Source of the DNA: an uncultured Bacillota bacterium
GTDB lineage: Bacteria; Bacillota; Clostridia; Lachnospirales; Lachnospiraceae
Assembly: GCA_905200905.1 (NCBI GenBank)
Contig: CAJKMA010000027.1
Coordinates: 1 to 35,364, forward strand
Direction: 5' to 3'
DNA length: 35,364 nucleotides
Shown: piece after piece, positions 15,628 to 24,055 of the stretch
Layout: every line of letters starts with the position of its first letter
How positions within the stretch are numbered: position 1 is the stretch's first letter
Position numbers and translations under genes: made by a program
Notes under the pieces: model-generated
What the model was told of the DNA's origin: nothing
What the model saw: the letters and a program-made list of their open reading frames with translations, nothing else
Database searches by the model: none

Positions 15628-17685
15628 ATGAGAAAACAGCAAAATTATCAATGGAACACACTGTCACTGGGAACCTGCTATTACCCGGAGCATTGGGATA
15701 AGAATATGTGGGAAGAGGATTTGGAAAGAATGCTTGCCCATGGAATTAAAACTATACGCATTGGAGAATTTGCATGGAGTAAAGTAGAGCCAAGAGAAGG
15801 AGAATTTACATTTGAGTTTTTTGATGAGTTTCTAAAGGTAGTTGAAAAGACAGATATGAAAGTGATTTTTGGTACACCAACAGCAACACCTCCTGCATGG
15901 CTTACAGAAAAATATCCAGAGGTTTTAAATTGCAGGATGGATGGTGTGAAATTCCGCCACGGTATGCGCAGGCATTATAATTACAATTCGCCGGTATATC
16001 AAAAATTGTGTAAAAGAATTGTGGAAAAATTTGGAGAGCACTATGCAAAACATCAGAGTGTGATAGGCTGGCAAATCGATAATGAAATAAATTGTGAAGT
16101 GGATGAATTCTACTCTGAGAGTGATACACTGGCATTTCGGGAATTTTTAAAAGAAAAATACGAAACATTAGATGCTTTAAATCAGGCATGGGGGGCTGTG
16201 TTCTGGAATCAAGAATACACCAGATGGGAAGAAATTTATGTGCCAAGAATTACGATACATAATTCCACAAATCCTCATCAGACATTGGATTATATTCGTT
16301 TTGTGTCAGACAGTGCAGTGAAATTCTGTAAAATGCAGAGCGATATTCTGAGAAAATATGTAAAAAAGGGAGATTTCATTACTACAAATGGTATGTTCCA
16401 GAATTTGGATAATCATAGATTGACAGACGAGGCTCTGGATGTGTACACATACGATTCTTATCCGAATTTTGCATATTGTCTCTGTGAAGATCCAAAACAT
16501 TCAAAAAATTTAAATGACAGAAGATGGAGTGATAAACTGACAGAAGTTCGTTCTATTTGTCCTCACTTTGGTATTATGGAGCAGCAGTCAGGTGCGAATG
16601 GATGGAATACCAGAATGGAAGCACCTGCACCGAAACCAGGGCAGATGATGCTTTGGGCAATGCAGAGCATTGCACATGGAGCAGATTATGTGAGTTTTTT
16701 CCGTTGGAGAACCTGTACGTTTGGGACAGAGATTTATTGGCATGGAATCTTGGATTATGATAATCGTGACAATCGGAAGCTGGCAGAAGTAAAGAAAATA
16801 TATGAAAGAGTTCAGGCTATTGAAGAAACAGCAGGAGCAAAAAATCAAGCAGCTTTTGCTATGATCAAAGATTATAGTAATATCTGGGATGCACAGGTAG
16901 ATGTATGGCATCGCAGACTTACATGGAGCAGTGAAGAGGAAATTTTTATTGCATCTCAGTTGAATCATACACCAATGGATTATCTCTATCTTTTAGAAAA
17001 TACAGAGGTAGAAGAGTTGTTAAAATACCAGGTGCTGATTTATCCGCATGGATTAATTTTATCAGAAAAAAAGGCGGCTCTTTTAAAAGAATATGTTGCT
17101 AAGGGAGGATGCCTGATTCTGGGAGCCAGGACAGGACAAAAAGATGAAAATGGTAAGTGTGTTATGACACCTATGCCTGGATTGTTATCAGAAATCTCTG
17201 GAAGTGATGTGAAAGAATTTACTTTTGTAGGACCTGCGGATGAGAATGTGATGATGGACTGGAATGGAAATATGCTGGAAACAGGTATTTTTAATGACAT
17301 TTTGGAACCAGTTGGTACACATGCAAATGTACTGGCAAAATATGCAGGGAATTATTATAAAGGAAGTCCGGTATTGATTGAAAACACATATGGAGAAGGA
17401 AAAGTACTTCATTTTGGAGGAACTTTTACGAGAGAAAATGTAAAAGCTTTTCTGGATTATACAGGTGTTGTGGAGACATATCGTGATGTGGTAGAAGTGC
17501 CTGAGGAATGTGAGATTACCGTGAAGGAAAAGAACCACAAAATGTATATTTTTGTTTTGAATTATTCGGATCAGAAACAGGGAATTTGGATGAAAAAACC
17601 AGTAAAGGATATGGATACAAAAGAGCAGGCAGAAGGAAAAATTTCTCTGGGTGCTTATGAGACAAAAGTTTATGAAATTTTGTAA
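15628..17685 (+). CDS. Beta-galactosidase, glycoside hydrolase family 42
   Basis: A 685-residue GH42 enzyme with no signal peptide, so cytoplasmic. It opens with LSLGTCYYPEHWDKNMWEED, the family N-terminus. The acid/base is Glu153 in GWQIDNEINCE and the nucleophile is Glu317 in FGIMEQQSGANGW. The trimerisation domain follows (YLYLLENTEVEELLKYQVLI, about 460-480), then a small beta domain at the C-terminus. ATG 15628 has AAAGGGGAAAG 7 nt upstream and is preferred to ATG 15607, which overlaps the kinase stop. It would cleave beta-galactosides imported by the preceding transporter. GH42 enzymes typically prefer short galacto-oligosaccharides over lactose, but the exact substrate is not decided by the sequence. 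Confidence 0.94.
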   Translation: MRKQQNYQWNTLSLGTCYYPEHWDKNMWEEDLERMLAHGIKTIRIGEFAWSKVEPREGEFTFEFFDEFLKVVEKTDMKVIFGTPTATPPAWLTEKYPEVLNCRMDGVKFRHGMRRHYNYNSPVYQKLCKRIVEKFGEHYAKHQSVIGWQIDNEINCEVDEFYSESDTLAFREFLKEKYETLDALNQAWGAVFWNQEYTRWEEIYVPRITIHNSTNPHQTLDYIRFVSDSAVKFCKMQSDILRKYVKKGDFITTNGMFQNLDNHRLTDEALDVYTYDSYPNFAYCLCEDPKHSKNLNDRRWSDKLTEVRSICPHFGIMEQQSGANGWNTRMEAPAPKPGQMMLWAMQSIAHGADYVSFFRWRTCTFGTEIYWHGILDYDNRDNRKLAEVKKIYERVQAIEETAGAKNQAAFAMIKDYSNIWDAQVDVWHRRLTWSSEEEIFIASQLNHTPMDYLYLLENTEVEELLKYQVLIYPHGLILSEKKAALLKEYVAKGGCLILGARTGQKDENGKCVMTPMPGLLSEISGSDVKEFTFVGPADENVMMDWNGNMLETGIFNDILEPVGTHANVLAKYAGNYYKGSPVLIENTYGEGKVLHFGGTFTRENVKAFLDYTGVVETYRDVVEVPEECEITVKEKNHKMYIFVLNYSDQKQGIWMKKPVKDMDTKEQAEGKISLGAYETKVYEIL

Positions 17686-17692
17686 TAGCAGT

Positions 17693-17731
17693 GGAGTGCT
17701 CCCTATAACAGGGGCGCTCCGTTTTGTTTTT
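17693..17731 (+). terminator. Terminator after the beta-galactosidase operon
   Basis: GGAGTGC-t-CCC pairs with GGGG-CGCTCC around TATAACA, followed by GTTTTGTTTTT. It separates the sugar cluster from the hut operon. Confidence 0.8.
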
Positions 17732-17831
17732 GTCATTTCTTTTATCTTTTTTGCTATTTTGTCCTATTTTTGGCCTAAAAGTACAAATAAAATCAAGGAT
17801 TTTCATGCACTTTCACTTTACCACGAGAAAT

Positions 17832-17909
17832 AAAAACGTCAAAATTCATTAAAAATACAGATGTGATGAAAAAAAATTAGCACATTTTTATAGTGAATAG
17901 ACGTTTTTT
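17832..17909 (+). promoter_or_regulatory. Nested inverted repeat in the hutU leader
   Basis: AAAAACGTC (17832-17840) pairs with GACGTTTTT (17900-17908). Inside this ATTCA pairs with TGAAT, and inside that ATGTG pairs with CACAT. The outer 3' arm runs into a T6 tract, so as RNA it could be an attenuator. As DNA the ACGTC/GACGT arms could be operator half-sites. A TATAGT-like -10 at 17889-17894 lies within it. The rest of the 276-nt gap (17686-17961) holds the upstream terminator and nothing else I can name. Confidence 0.45.
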
Positions 17910-17961
17910 AGACCCTAGGAATGATAAAATCATGAAAAAAGAGAAAAGGAGACGATGTGAT

Positions 17962-20004
17962 ATGAATAATGCAGAGATCGGAAATGCAATGGTGATTAAA
18001 TTGGATCCGGTTTTACCAGAATACCCAACCTTTAAGGAAGGTGTCAGAAGAGCGCCAATGAGAGAGCTGACACTGAACAAGAGAGAAATCAAACTGGCAG
18101 TGGCAAATGCTTTGAGATATGTGCCGGAAGAACTGCATGAACAGTTGGCACCGGAATTCCTGGACGAATTATTAACACATGGACGTATCTATGGCTATCG
18201 TTTTATGCCAAAGGAAAGAATTTATGGAAAACCAATTGATGAGTACAAGGGAGAATGTGTGGAAGGTAAAGCTTTCCAGGTTATGATTGATAATAACTTA
18301 GATCATGATGTAGCTCTGTACCCATATGAATTAGTTACATACGGAGAAACCGGACAGGTTTGCCAGAACTGGATGCAGTATCAGTTAATTAAAAAATATC
18401 TTGAAAAACTGACACATCATCACACATTAGTTATGATGAGTGGACATCCAATGGGTCTGTTCAAATCTCATGAATCCAGCCCAAGAGTAATCGTTACAAA
18501 CGGACTTATGATTGGTATGTTTGACAATCCAGAAGACTGGGCAAAAGCAACTGCTATGGGATGCTCTTCCTATGGACAGATGACAGCTGGTGGCTGGATG
18601 TACATTGGACCACAGGGTATCGTTCATGGTACTTTCAATACGATCTTAAATGCAGGACGTAAATTCTTAGGAGTTCCACAGGATGGAGACTTAGCTGGAC
18701 ACTTATTCGTAACAAGTGGTCTTGGCGGAATGAGTGGTGCTCAGCCAAAAGCAATTGAAATTGCAGGCGGTGTTGGTATCGTTGCAGAAGTTGATTACTC
18801 CAGAATTGAAACAAGACACAGCCAGGGATGGGTAAGTCTGGTAATTGAAGACGCAGCAGAAGCATTCAGAGTTGCTCAGGAATATATGGATAAGAAAGAG
18901 ACAATTTCTATTGCATTCCATGGTAATATTGTTGACCTTCTTCAGTACGCTGTTGACAACAATATTAAGATTGAACTGTTATCTGACCAGACATCCTGCC
19001 ACGTACCATACGACGGCGGATATTGCCCACAGGGTCTTACATTTGAAGAAAGAACAGAAATGCTTGCAAATGACAAAGACAAATTCTGTGAACTGGTAGA
19101 TCAGTCCCTGGTTAAACATTATCATTTGATCAAAACATTAGTAGAAAGAGGAGCTTACTTCTTTGACTATGGTAACGCATTCATGAAAGCTGTCTTTGAT
19201 GCAGGTGCAAAAGACATCGCTAAGAATGGCGTAGATACCAGCGAAGGATTTATCTTCCCATCTTATGTAGAAGATATTTTAGGACCAGAATTATTCGACT
19301 ATGGATATGGACCATTCAGATGGTGCTGTCTATCCGGAAAACCGGAAGATTTAAGAAAAACAGACCATGCTGCTATGGAAATCATTGATCCTAACAGAAG
19401 AAGCCAGGATAGAGATAACTATATCTGGATCCGTGATGCAGAAAAGAATAAACTGGTTGTTGGTACACAGTGCCGTATCCTGTATCAGGATGCTCTTGGA
19501 AGAAGAGATATCGCTCTGAAATTCAATGAAATGGTTCGTAACGGAGAAATCGGACCTGTTATGCTTGGTCGTGACCACCATGACACAGGTGGAACAGATT
19601 CTCCATACAGAGAAACATCTAACATCTATGATGGTTCTAATATTACAGCAGATATGGCTGTTCACTGCTACGCAGGTAATGCTGCAAGAGGTATGAGCCT
19701 TGTTGCTCTTCACAACGGTGGTGGTGTTGGTATCAGCAAATCCATCAACGGTGGTTTCGGTATGGTTCTTGACGGAAGCGAAAGAGTAGATGAAATCCTT
19801 ATGGCAGCTATTCCATGGGATACTATGATTGGTGTTTCCAGAAGAAGCTGGGGAAGATGTGAACACTCCATCGAAACTGTTGCAGAATACAATAAGATTA
19901 GAAATGGCGAAGATTACATCACAATGCCATACCTGGCAAACGATGAATTAATCGAAAGAGTATGCAAAGATGTGGTTGTAGAACCTCATCACACACATCA
20001 CTAA
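17962..20004 (+). CDS. hutU: Urocanate hydratase (long form)
   Basis: A 680-residue urocanase converting urocanate to 4-imidazolone-5-propionate with tightly bound NAD+. Family motifs include MSGHPMGLFKSH, TAGGWMYIGPQGIVHGT, SGLGGMSGAQPKA, YGYGPFRWCCLSG (with the conserved Cys region) and LHNGGGVGISKSINGGFGM. It is longer than the roughly 555-residue proteobacterial enzyme and belongs to the longer form. ATG 17962 (AGGAG, 10 nt upstream) is chosen; an upstream in-frame ATG would add a basic, non-conserved tail. It begins the operon. It is followed 33 nt later by hutI. The histidine ammonia-lyase that would feed it is not in the window. Confidence 0.96.
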   Translation: MNNAEIGNAMVIKLDPVLPEYPTFKEGVRRAPMRELTLNKREIKLAVANALRYVPEELHEQLAPEFLDELLTHGRIYGYRFMPKERIYGKPIDEYKGECVEGKAFQVMIDNNLDHDVALYPYELVTYGETGQVCQNWMQYQLIKKYLEKLTHHHTLVMMSGHPMGLFKSHESSPRVIVTNGLMIGMFDNPEDWAKATAMGCSSYGQMTAGGWMYIGPQGIVHGTFNTILNAGRKFLGVPQDGDLAGHLFVTSGLGGMSGAQPKAIEIAGGVGIVAEVDYSRIETRHSQGWVSLVIEDAAEAFRVAQEYMDKKETISIAFHGNIVDLLQYAVDNNIKIELLSDQTSCHVPYDGGYCPQGLTFEERTEMLANDKDKFCELVDQSLVKHYHLIKTLVERGAYFFDYGNAFMKAVFDAGAKDIAKNGVDTSEGFIFPSYVEDILGPELFDYGYGPFRWCCLSGKPEDLRKTDHAAMEIIDPNRRSQDRDNYIWIRDAEKNKLVVGTQCRILYQDALGRRDIALKFNEMVRNGEIGPVMLGRDHHDTGGTDSPYRETSNIYDGSNITADMAVHCYAGNAARGMSLVALHNGGGVGISKSINGGFGMVLDGSERVDEILMAAIPWDTMIGVSRRSWGRCEHSIETVAEYNKIRNGEDYITMPYLANDELIERVCKDVVVEPHHTHH

Positions 20005-20037
20005 GAATTTCTGCAAAGAGTTATGAGGAGACAGAAC

Positions 20038-21294
20038 ATGAAAAAAAGATATATACGCCATGCCTCTGAGCTGGTAACCTGCAAGGGAAGTGCACCTAAG
20101 CACGGAAAAGAGATGTCTGACATCGGATTGATTAAAGATGGTGCGGTGATCATTCATGATGATAAAATTGTTGCAGTAGGTACGACAGAGGAATTGGATA
20201 AACAGGTGGACGTAAAGGAATACGAAGTAATCGATGCCACAGGAAAAACGGTAATGCCTGGGTTCGTGGATTCTCATACACACTTTATTTTCGGCGGATA
20301 CCGTGCAGATGAATTTTCCTGGAGATTGAAAGGCGATAGTTATATGTCTATTATGGAACGTGGCGGCGGCATTAATGCCACCGTTGTTCCAACCAGAGAA
20401 GCCACAGAAGAAGAACTGATGGAAGCTGGTGAAGAAAGACTGAACCGTATGCTGGAATTCGGCGTGACAACCGTAGAAGGTAAGAGCGGTTATGGAATGG
20501 ATTGTGATACAGAGCTGAAACAGCTTCGTGTTATGAAGAAGCTGGATGAGAAACATCCGGTGGATATCGTCAGAACGTTCTTAGGACCTCACAGTGTTCT
20601 TCCTGAATGGAAAGGAAAAGAAAGAGAATTCATTGAAGAACAGCTTCGTGTAGTAATGCCTAAGGTAAAAGAGGAAAATCTGGCAGAGTTTGCTGATATC
20701 TTTACAGAAAAGAATGTATTTAATATAGAAGATTCTGAGTATTATCTTACAGAAGCCAAAAAGATGGGATTCAAACTGAAAATCCATGCGGATGAGATTT
20801 ATCAGTTAGGAGGTTCTGAACTTGCAGCCAGAGTGGGTGCTGTATCTGCAGACCATCTTTTGAAAGCATCTGACGAAGGAATCCGTCAAATGCGTGATGC
20901 CGGAGTTATCAGTACCCTTCTTCCGGCAACTGCTTTCTCTTTGAAAGAAGAGTATGCTCCTGGAAGAAAAATGATTGACGAAGGATGTGCAGTAGCTATT
21001 GCATCGGATTTGAATCCGGGAAGCTGCTTCACAAATTCGATTCCGTTATTAGTTGCACTTGGATGTATTTACATGAACATGTCCATTGAAGAAGTGATTA
21101 CAGCATTGACAATTAACGGTGCTGCTGCTGTGGATAGAGCTGATACTGTAGGAAGTCTGGAACCGGGAAAACAGGCGGATATTGTATTCCTGAAATTCCC
21201 ATCCATCCACTTTATGCCATATCACACAGGAATTAACTTGGTAGAAACGGTTATCAAAAAAGGTGAAACTGTATATCACAAAGAATGGAAATAA
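20038..21294 (+). CDS. hutI: Imidazolonepropionase
   Basis: A 418-residue amidohydrolase that opens 4-imidazolone-5-propionate to N-formimino-L-glutamate. Zinc ligands are His80 and His82 in GFVDSHTHFIFGG, the later LKIHADEIYQLGG, and the Asp of AIASDLNPGSC. EGKSGYGMD is the substrate-contact segment seen in HutI. GAGGAG lies just before ATG 20038. Length is normal. It sits directly after hutU and 13 nt before the formiminotransferase, in pathway order. Confidence 0.96.
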   Translation: MKKRYIRHASELVTCKGSAPKHGKEMSDIGLIKDGAVIIHDDKIVAVGTTEELDKQVDVKEYEVIDATGKTVMPGFVDSHTHFIFGGYRADEFSWRLKGDSYMSIMERGGGINATVVPTREATEEELMEAGEERLNRMLEFGVTTVEGKSGYGMDCDTELKQLRVMKKLDEKHPVDIVRTFLGPHSVLPEWKGKEREFIEEQLRVVMPKVKEENLAEFADIFTEKNVFNIEDSEYYLTEAKKMGFKLKIHADEIYQLGGSELAARVGAVSADHLLKASDEGIRQMRDAGVISTLLPATAFSLKEEYAPGRKMIDEGCAVAIASDLNPGSCFTNSIPLLVALGCIYMNMSIEEVITALTINGAAAVDRADTVGSLEPGKQADIVFLKFPSIHFMPYHTGINLVETVIKKGETVYHKEWK

Positions 21295-21307
21295 GGAGAA
21301 TAACATC

Positions 21308-22201
21308 ATGAATAAGATTATTGAATGTGTACCTAACTTTAGTGAAGGTAGAGATAAAGAAAAAATCGAAAAAATTGTTGATTGCTTCCGTAACGTGGAT
21401 GGTGTAAAGCTGTTGGACTACAGCTCTGACGAAGACCATAACAGAAGCGTTGTTACAGTTATCGGTGAGCCTGCTCCATTAAAAGATGCTATGGTTGCAG
21501 CTATCGGAAAAGCAGTTGAATTAATTGATATGACAAAACATCAGGGACAGCATCCACGTATGGGATGTGTTGATGTTGTTCCATTCATTCCAATCAGAAA
21601 TACAACGGTAGAAGAAGCAGATGCTCTTGCAAAAGAAGTTGCAAAAGAAGCTTCCGAAAAATTCGGTCAGCCATTCTTCTTATATGAAAAATCTGCTACA
21701 GCTCCTCACAGAGAAAACCTTGCAAAAGTTCGTCAGGGACAGTTCGAAGGTATGGCAGAAAAAATGAAAGATCAGGAAAAATGGAAACCAGACTTTGGTC
21801 CAAACACCATTCATCCTACAGGTGGTGTAACAGCTATCGGAGCAAGAATGCCTCTGATTGCTTACAATATCAACCTGGATACATCTAACGTGGAAATTGC
21901 TCAGAAAATTGCTGATAAGATTCGTCATATTAAAGGCGGATTCCGTTATTGCAAAGCTATGGGTGTTATGCTGGAAGACAGAAATATCGCACAGGTATCC
22001 ATGAACTTAACAGACTATACAAAAACATCTGTTTATACTGTATTTGAAACAGTACGTATGGAAGCAAGACGTTACGGTGTAAATGTATTAGGAAGTGAAG
22101 TTGTAGGTCTGATTCCTCTTCAGGCAATCGTTGACTGTGCAGAATATTACCTGGGATTTGAAGGATTTGATCCAAAACAGGTACTTGAAACAAGACTGTA
22201 A
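21308..22201 (+). CDS. ftcD: Glutamate formimidoyltransferase
   Basis: A 297-residue enzyme equal to the formiminotransferase half of eukaryotic FTCD. It moves the formimino group of formiminoglutamate to tetrahydrofolate and releases L-glutamate. It starts with the characteristic ECVPNFSEGRD and contains HQGQHPRMGCVDVVPFIP and GGVTAIGARMPLIAYNINL. ATG 21308 has AAGGAG upstream. It is followed at 27 nt by the cyclodeaminase gene, so the two functions fused in mammals are separate here. The glutamate released is the substrate of the mutase encoded further along the operon. Confidence 0.96.
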   Translation: MNKIIECVPNFSEGRDKEKIEKIVDCFRNVDGVKLLDYSSDEDHNRSVVTVIGEPAPLKDAMVAAIGKAVELIDMTKHQGQHPRMGCVDVVPFIPIRNTTVEEADALAKEVAKEASEKFGQPFFLYEKSATAPHRENLAKVRQGQFEGMAEKMKDQEKWKPDFGPNTIHPTGGVTAIGARMPLIAYNINLDTSNVEIAQKIADKIRHIKGGFRYCKAMGVMLEDRNIAQVSMNLTDYTKTSVYTVFETVRMEARRYGVNVLGSEVVGLIPLQAIVDCAEYYLGFEGFDPKQVLETRL

Positions 22202-22228
22202 TTTAAAAAAATATAAGAGGTATATGCC

Positions 22229-22861
22229 ATGAAAAATATGACAATTGAACAATTCGCCATGCAGACAGCCTCTAATGAACCAGTACCAGGGGGCGGAAGT
22301 ATTTCCGCCCTTGCTGGCGCTTTAGCAGCGGCTCTTACAGAAATGGTGGCAGGACTGACAATCGGAAAGAAAAAATATGCAGAAGTAGAAGAAGAAATGA
22401 AGGCGGCTGTAGAGCCTATGCATAAAATCTGTGAACAGCTTCTGGTAGACATTAAACGAGACAGTGAATCCTTTGATTTATATATGCAGGCACTTACTCT
22501 TCCGAAGGAAACAGAAGAAGAAAAGGCAGCACGCACAGAAGCTATGCAGAATGGATTAAAAGCAGCAGTTGCTGTTCCTCTGTCTGTTGCAAAGGCAGCA
22601 TATGAGGTGCTTCCTTATGCAGAAACTATGGTTACAAAAGGAAATAAAACAGCCGTTACAGATGCACTTGTTGCTACTATGATGGCAAGAACTGCAGTAT
22701 TAGGTGCATTATTTAATGTAAAAATTAATCTGGAATCCATTAAGGATGAAGAGTTTGTAAAAGCTACTTCTGAGGAAGTGGCAGTATTGGAAAAGAAAGC
22801 AATCGCTTTTGAACAGAAGATTCTTGCACAGGCAGGAGTTTCCAAGAGCGTGGTTGAATAA
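22229..22861 (+). CDS. fchA: Formimidoyltetrahydrofolate cyclodeaminase
   Basis: A 210-residue all-helical protein converting 5-formimino-THF to 5,10-methenyl-THF and ammonia. The signature NEPVPGGGSISALAGALAA (about 15-33) is the folate-binding Gly-rich segment of the FTCD C-terminal domain family; KGNKTAVTDALVATMMART is the second conserved stretch. It completes one-carbon recovery from histidine and closes the histidine-to-glutamate half of the operon. Confidence 0.95.
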   Translation: MKNMTIEQFAMQTASNEPVPGGGSISALAGALAAALTEMVAGLTIGKKKYAEVEEEMKAAVEPMHKICEQLLVDIKRDSESFDLYMQALTLPKETEEEKAARTEAMQNGLKAAVAVPLSVAKAAYEVLPYAETMVTKGNKTAVTDALVATMMARTAVLGALFNVKINLESIKDEEFVKATSEEVAVLEKKAIAFEQKILAQAGVSKSVVE

Positions 22862-22910
22862 GTTATAGAAAATACGTTTCATAAAAGGAAATGATGAAAG
22901 GAGAAAACCT

Positions 22911-23177
22911 GTGAAGATTTTAAAAAATGCAGTAGCAGGAACCCTGGAATCCAGTGATTTGTTTATTCAGATAGAGCCAGACGAGAAAGAACTGACCCTT
23001 GAGATTGACTCAGTTGTCGCTAATCAGTACATGGATTCCATCCGGGCTGCCGTGCTGGACACATTACAGGAATTTGATGTGACAACAGGAAAAATCTTTA
23101 TCAAAGACAAAGGTGCTCTGGACTGCGTAATTCGGGCCAGAATGGAAACAGCACTGAAAAGAGGGGGAGTTGAATAA
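22911..23177 (+). CDS. citD: Citrate/citramalate lyase acyl carrier protein (gamma subunit)
   Basis: An 88-residue acyl carrier protein with a GTG start and strong AAAGGAG. It begins KILKNAVAGTLESSD, and Ser14 of GTLESSD is the site that carries the phosphoribosyl-dephospho-CoA arm. The ending DYVIRAR-type segment appears here as CVIRARMETALKR. It must be charged by CitG/CitX and acetylated by CitC. Given its place between histidine and glutamate mutase genes, the complex is inferred to be citramalate lyase. Confidence 0.93.
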   Translation: MKILKNAVAGTLESSDLFIQIEPDEKELTLEIDSVVANQYMDSIRAAVLDTLQEFDVTTGKIFIKDKGALDCVIRARMETALKRGGVE

Positions 23178-23179
23178 AA

Positions 23180-24055
23180 ATGAGACGAACCATGTTATTT
23201 TTACCGGGAAATACCCCAAATATGCTGATTAACGGTGACACTCTGGGAGCAGATACCATTATTTTTGACCTGGAAGATGCTGTATCTCCAGATGAAAAGG
23301 ATGCGGCCAGAATTTTAGTGCGTAATGCATTAAAATATCAGTCTTTTCCATCCTGTGAAGTAGTGGTAAGAATCAATCCTACAGATACAGAATTCTGGAA
23401 AGAGGATTTAAAGGCCATTATCCCTCTGAAACCAGATGTAATCATGCCTACTAAGGTAAATGGCGGTGCTATGATTCAGGAGGTTTCTGCATACATGACA
23501 GAAGTAGAGAAGGAAAGCGGCCTGGAAGTGGGTACTGTGAAGATTCTTCCACTGATTGAAACTGCTATGGGTGTGGAAAAGGCATTTGAAATAGCTTCTT
23601 CTGATAACCGTGTGATTGGTCTTTTCTTAGGAGGAGAAGATTTCACAGCTGATATGCACTGTAAACGTACCAAAGAGGGAAAAGAAATTTTCTATGCAAG
23701 AACCCGTCTGGTATGTGCTGCAAGAGCCTGTGGAATCGAAGCTTATGACACACCGTTTACAGATGTGGAAGATATGGAAGGTCTGGAAAAAGATACCGAA
23801 TTTGCCAAGAGTCTGGGCTTTGCAGGAAAGGCGGTTATATCACCAAGGCATGTAGATATCGTGAATGCAGTATTTTCACCTACAGAAAGTGAAATCGAAT
23901 ATGCACATGATGTCATGGATGCCATTGAGGAAGGTAAACGCCAGGGCAAAGGTGTTATTTCCCTGAGAGGTAAAATGATTGATGCACCGATTGTAAAACG
24001 TGCCCAGCAGGTGCTGGAAATGGAAAAAGCCATTTATGGAGGTGCATGCAAATGA
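23180..24055 (+). CDS. citE: Citrate/citramalate lyase beta subunit
   Basis: A 291-residue TIM-barrel lyase subunit that cleaves the acyl-CoA-like thioester: citryl- to oxaloacetate, or citramalyl- to pyruvate. MRRTMLFLPGNTPNM at the N-terminus, TIIFDLEDAVSPDEKDAAR (metal site), VVRINP, KILPLIETAMGV and LGGEDFTADM are standard CitE blocks. It follows citD by 2 nt and overlaps citF by ATGA. The sequence does not by itself tell citryl from citramalyl specificity; the operon favours citramalate. Confidence 0.93.
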   Translation: MRRTMLFLPGNTPNMLINGDTLGADTIIFDLEDAVSPDEKDAARILVRNALKYQSFPSCEVVVRINPTDTEFWKEDLKAIIPLKPDVIMPTKVNGGAMIQEVSAYMTEVEKESGLEVGTVKILPLIETAMGVEKAFEIASSDNRVIGLFLGGEDFTADMHCKRTKEGKEIFYARTRLVCAARACGIEAYDTPFTDVEDMEGLEKDTEFAKSLGFAGKAVISPRHVDIVNAVFSPTESEIEYAHDVMDAIEEGKRQGKGVISLRGKMIDAPIVKRAQQVLEMEKAIYGGACK

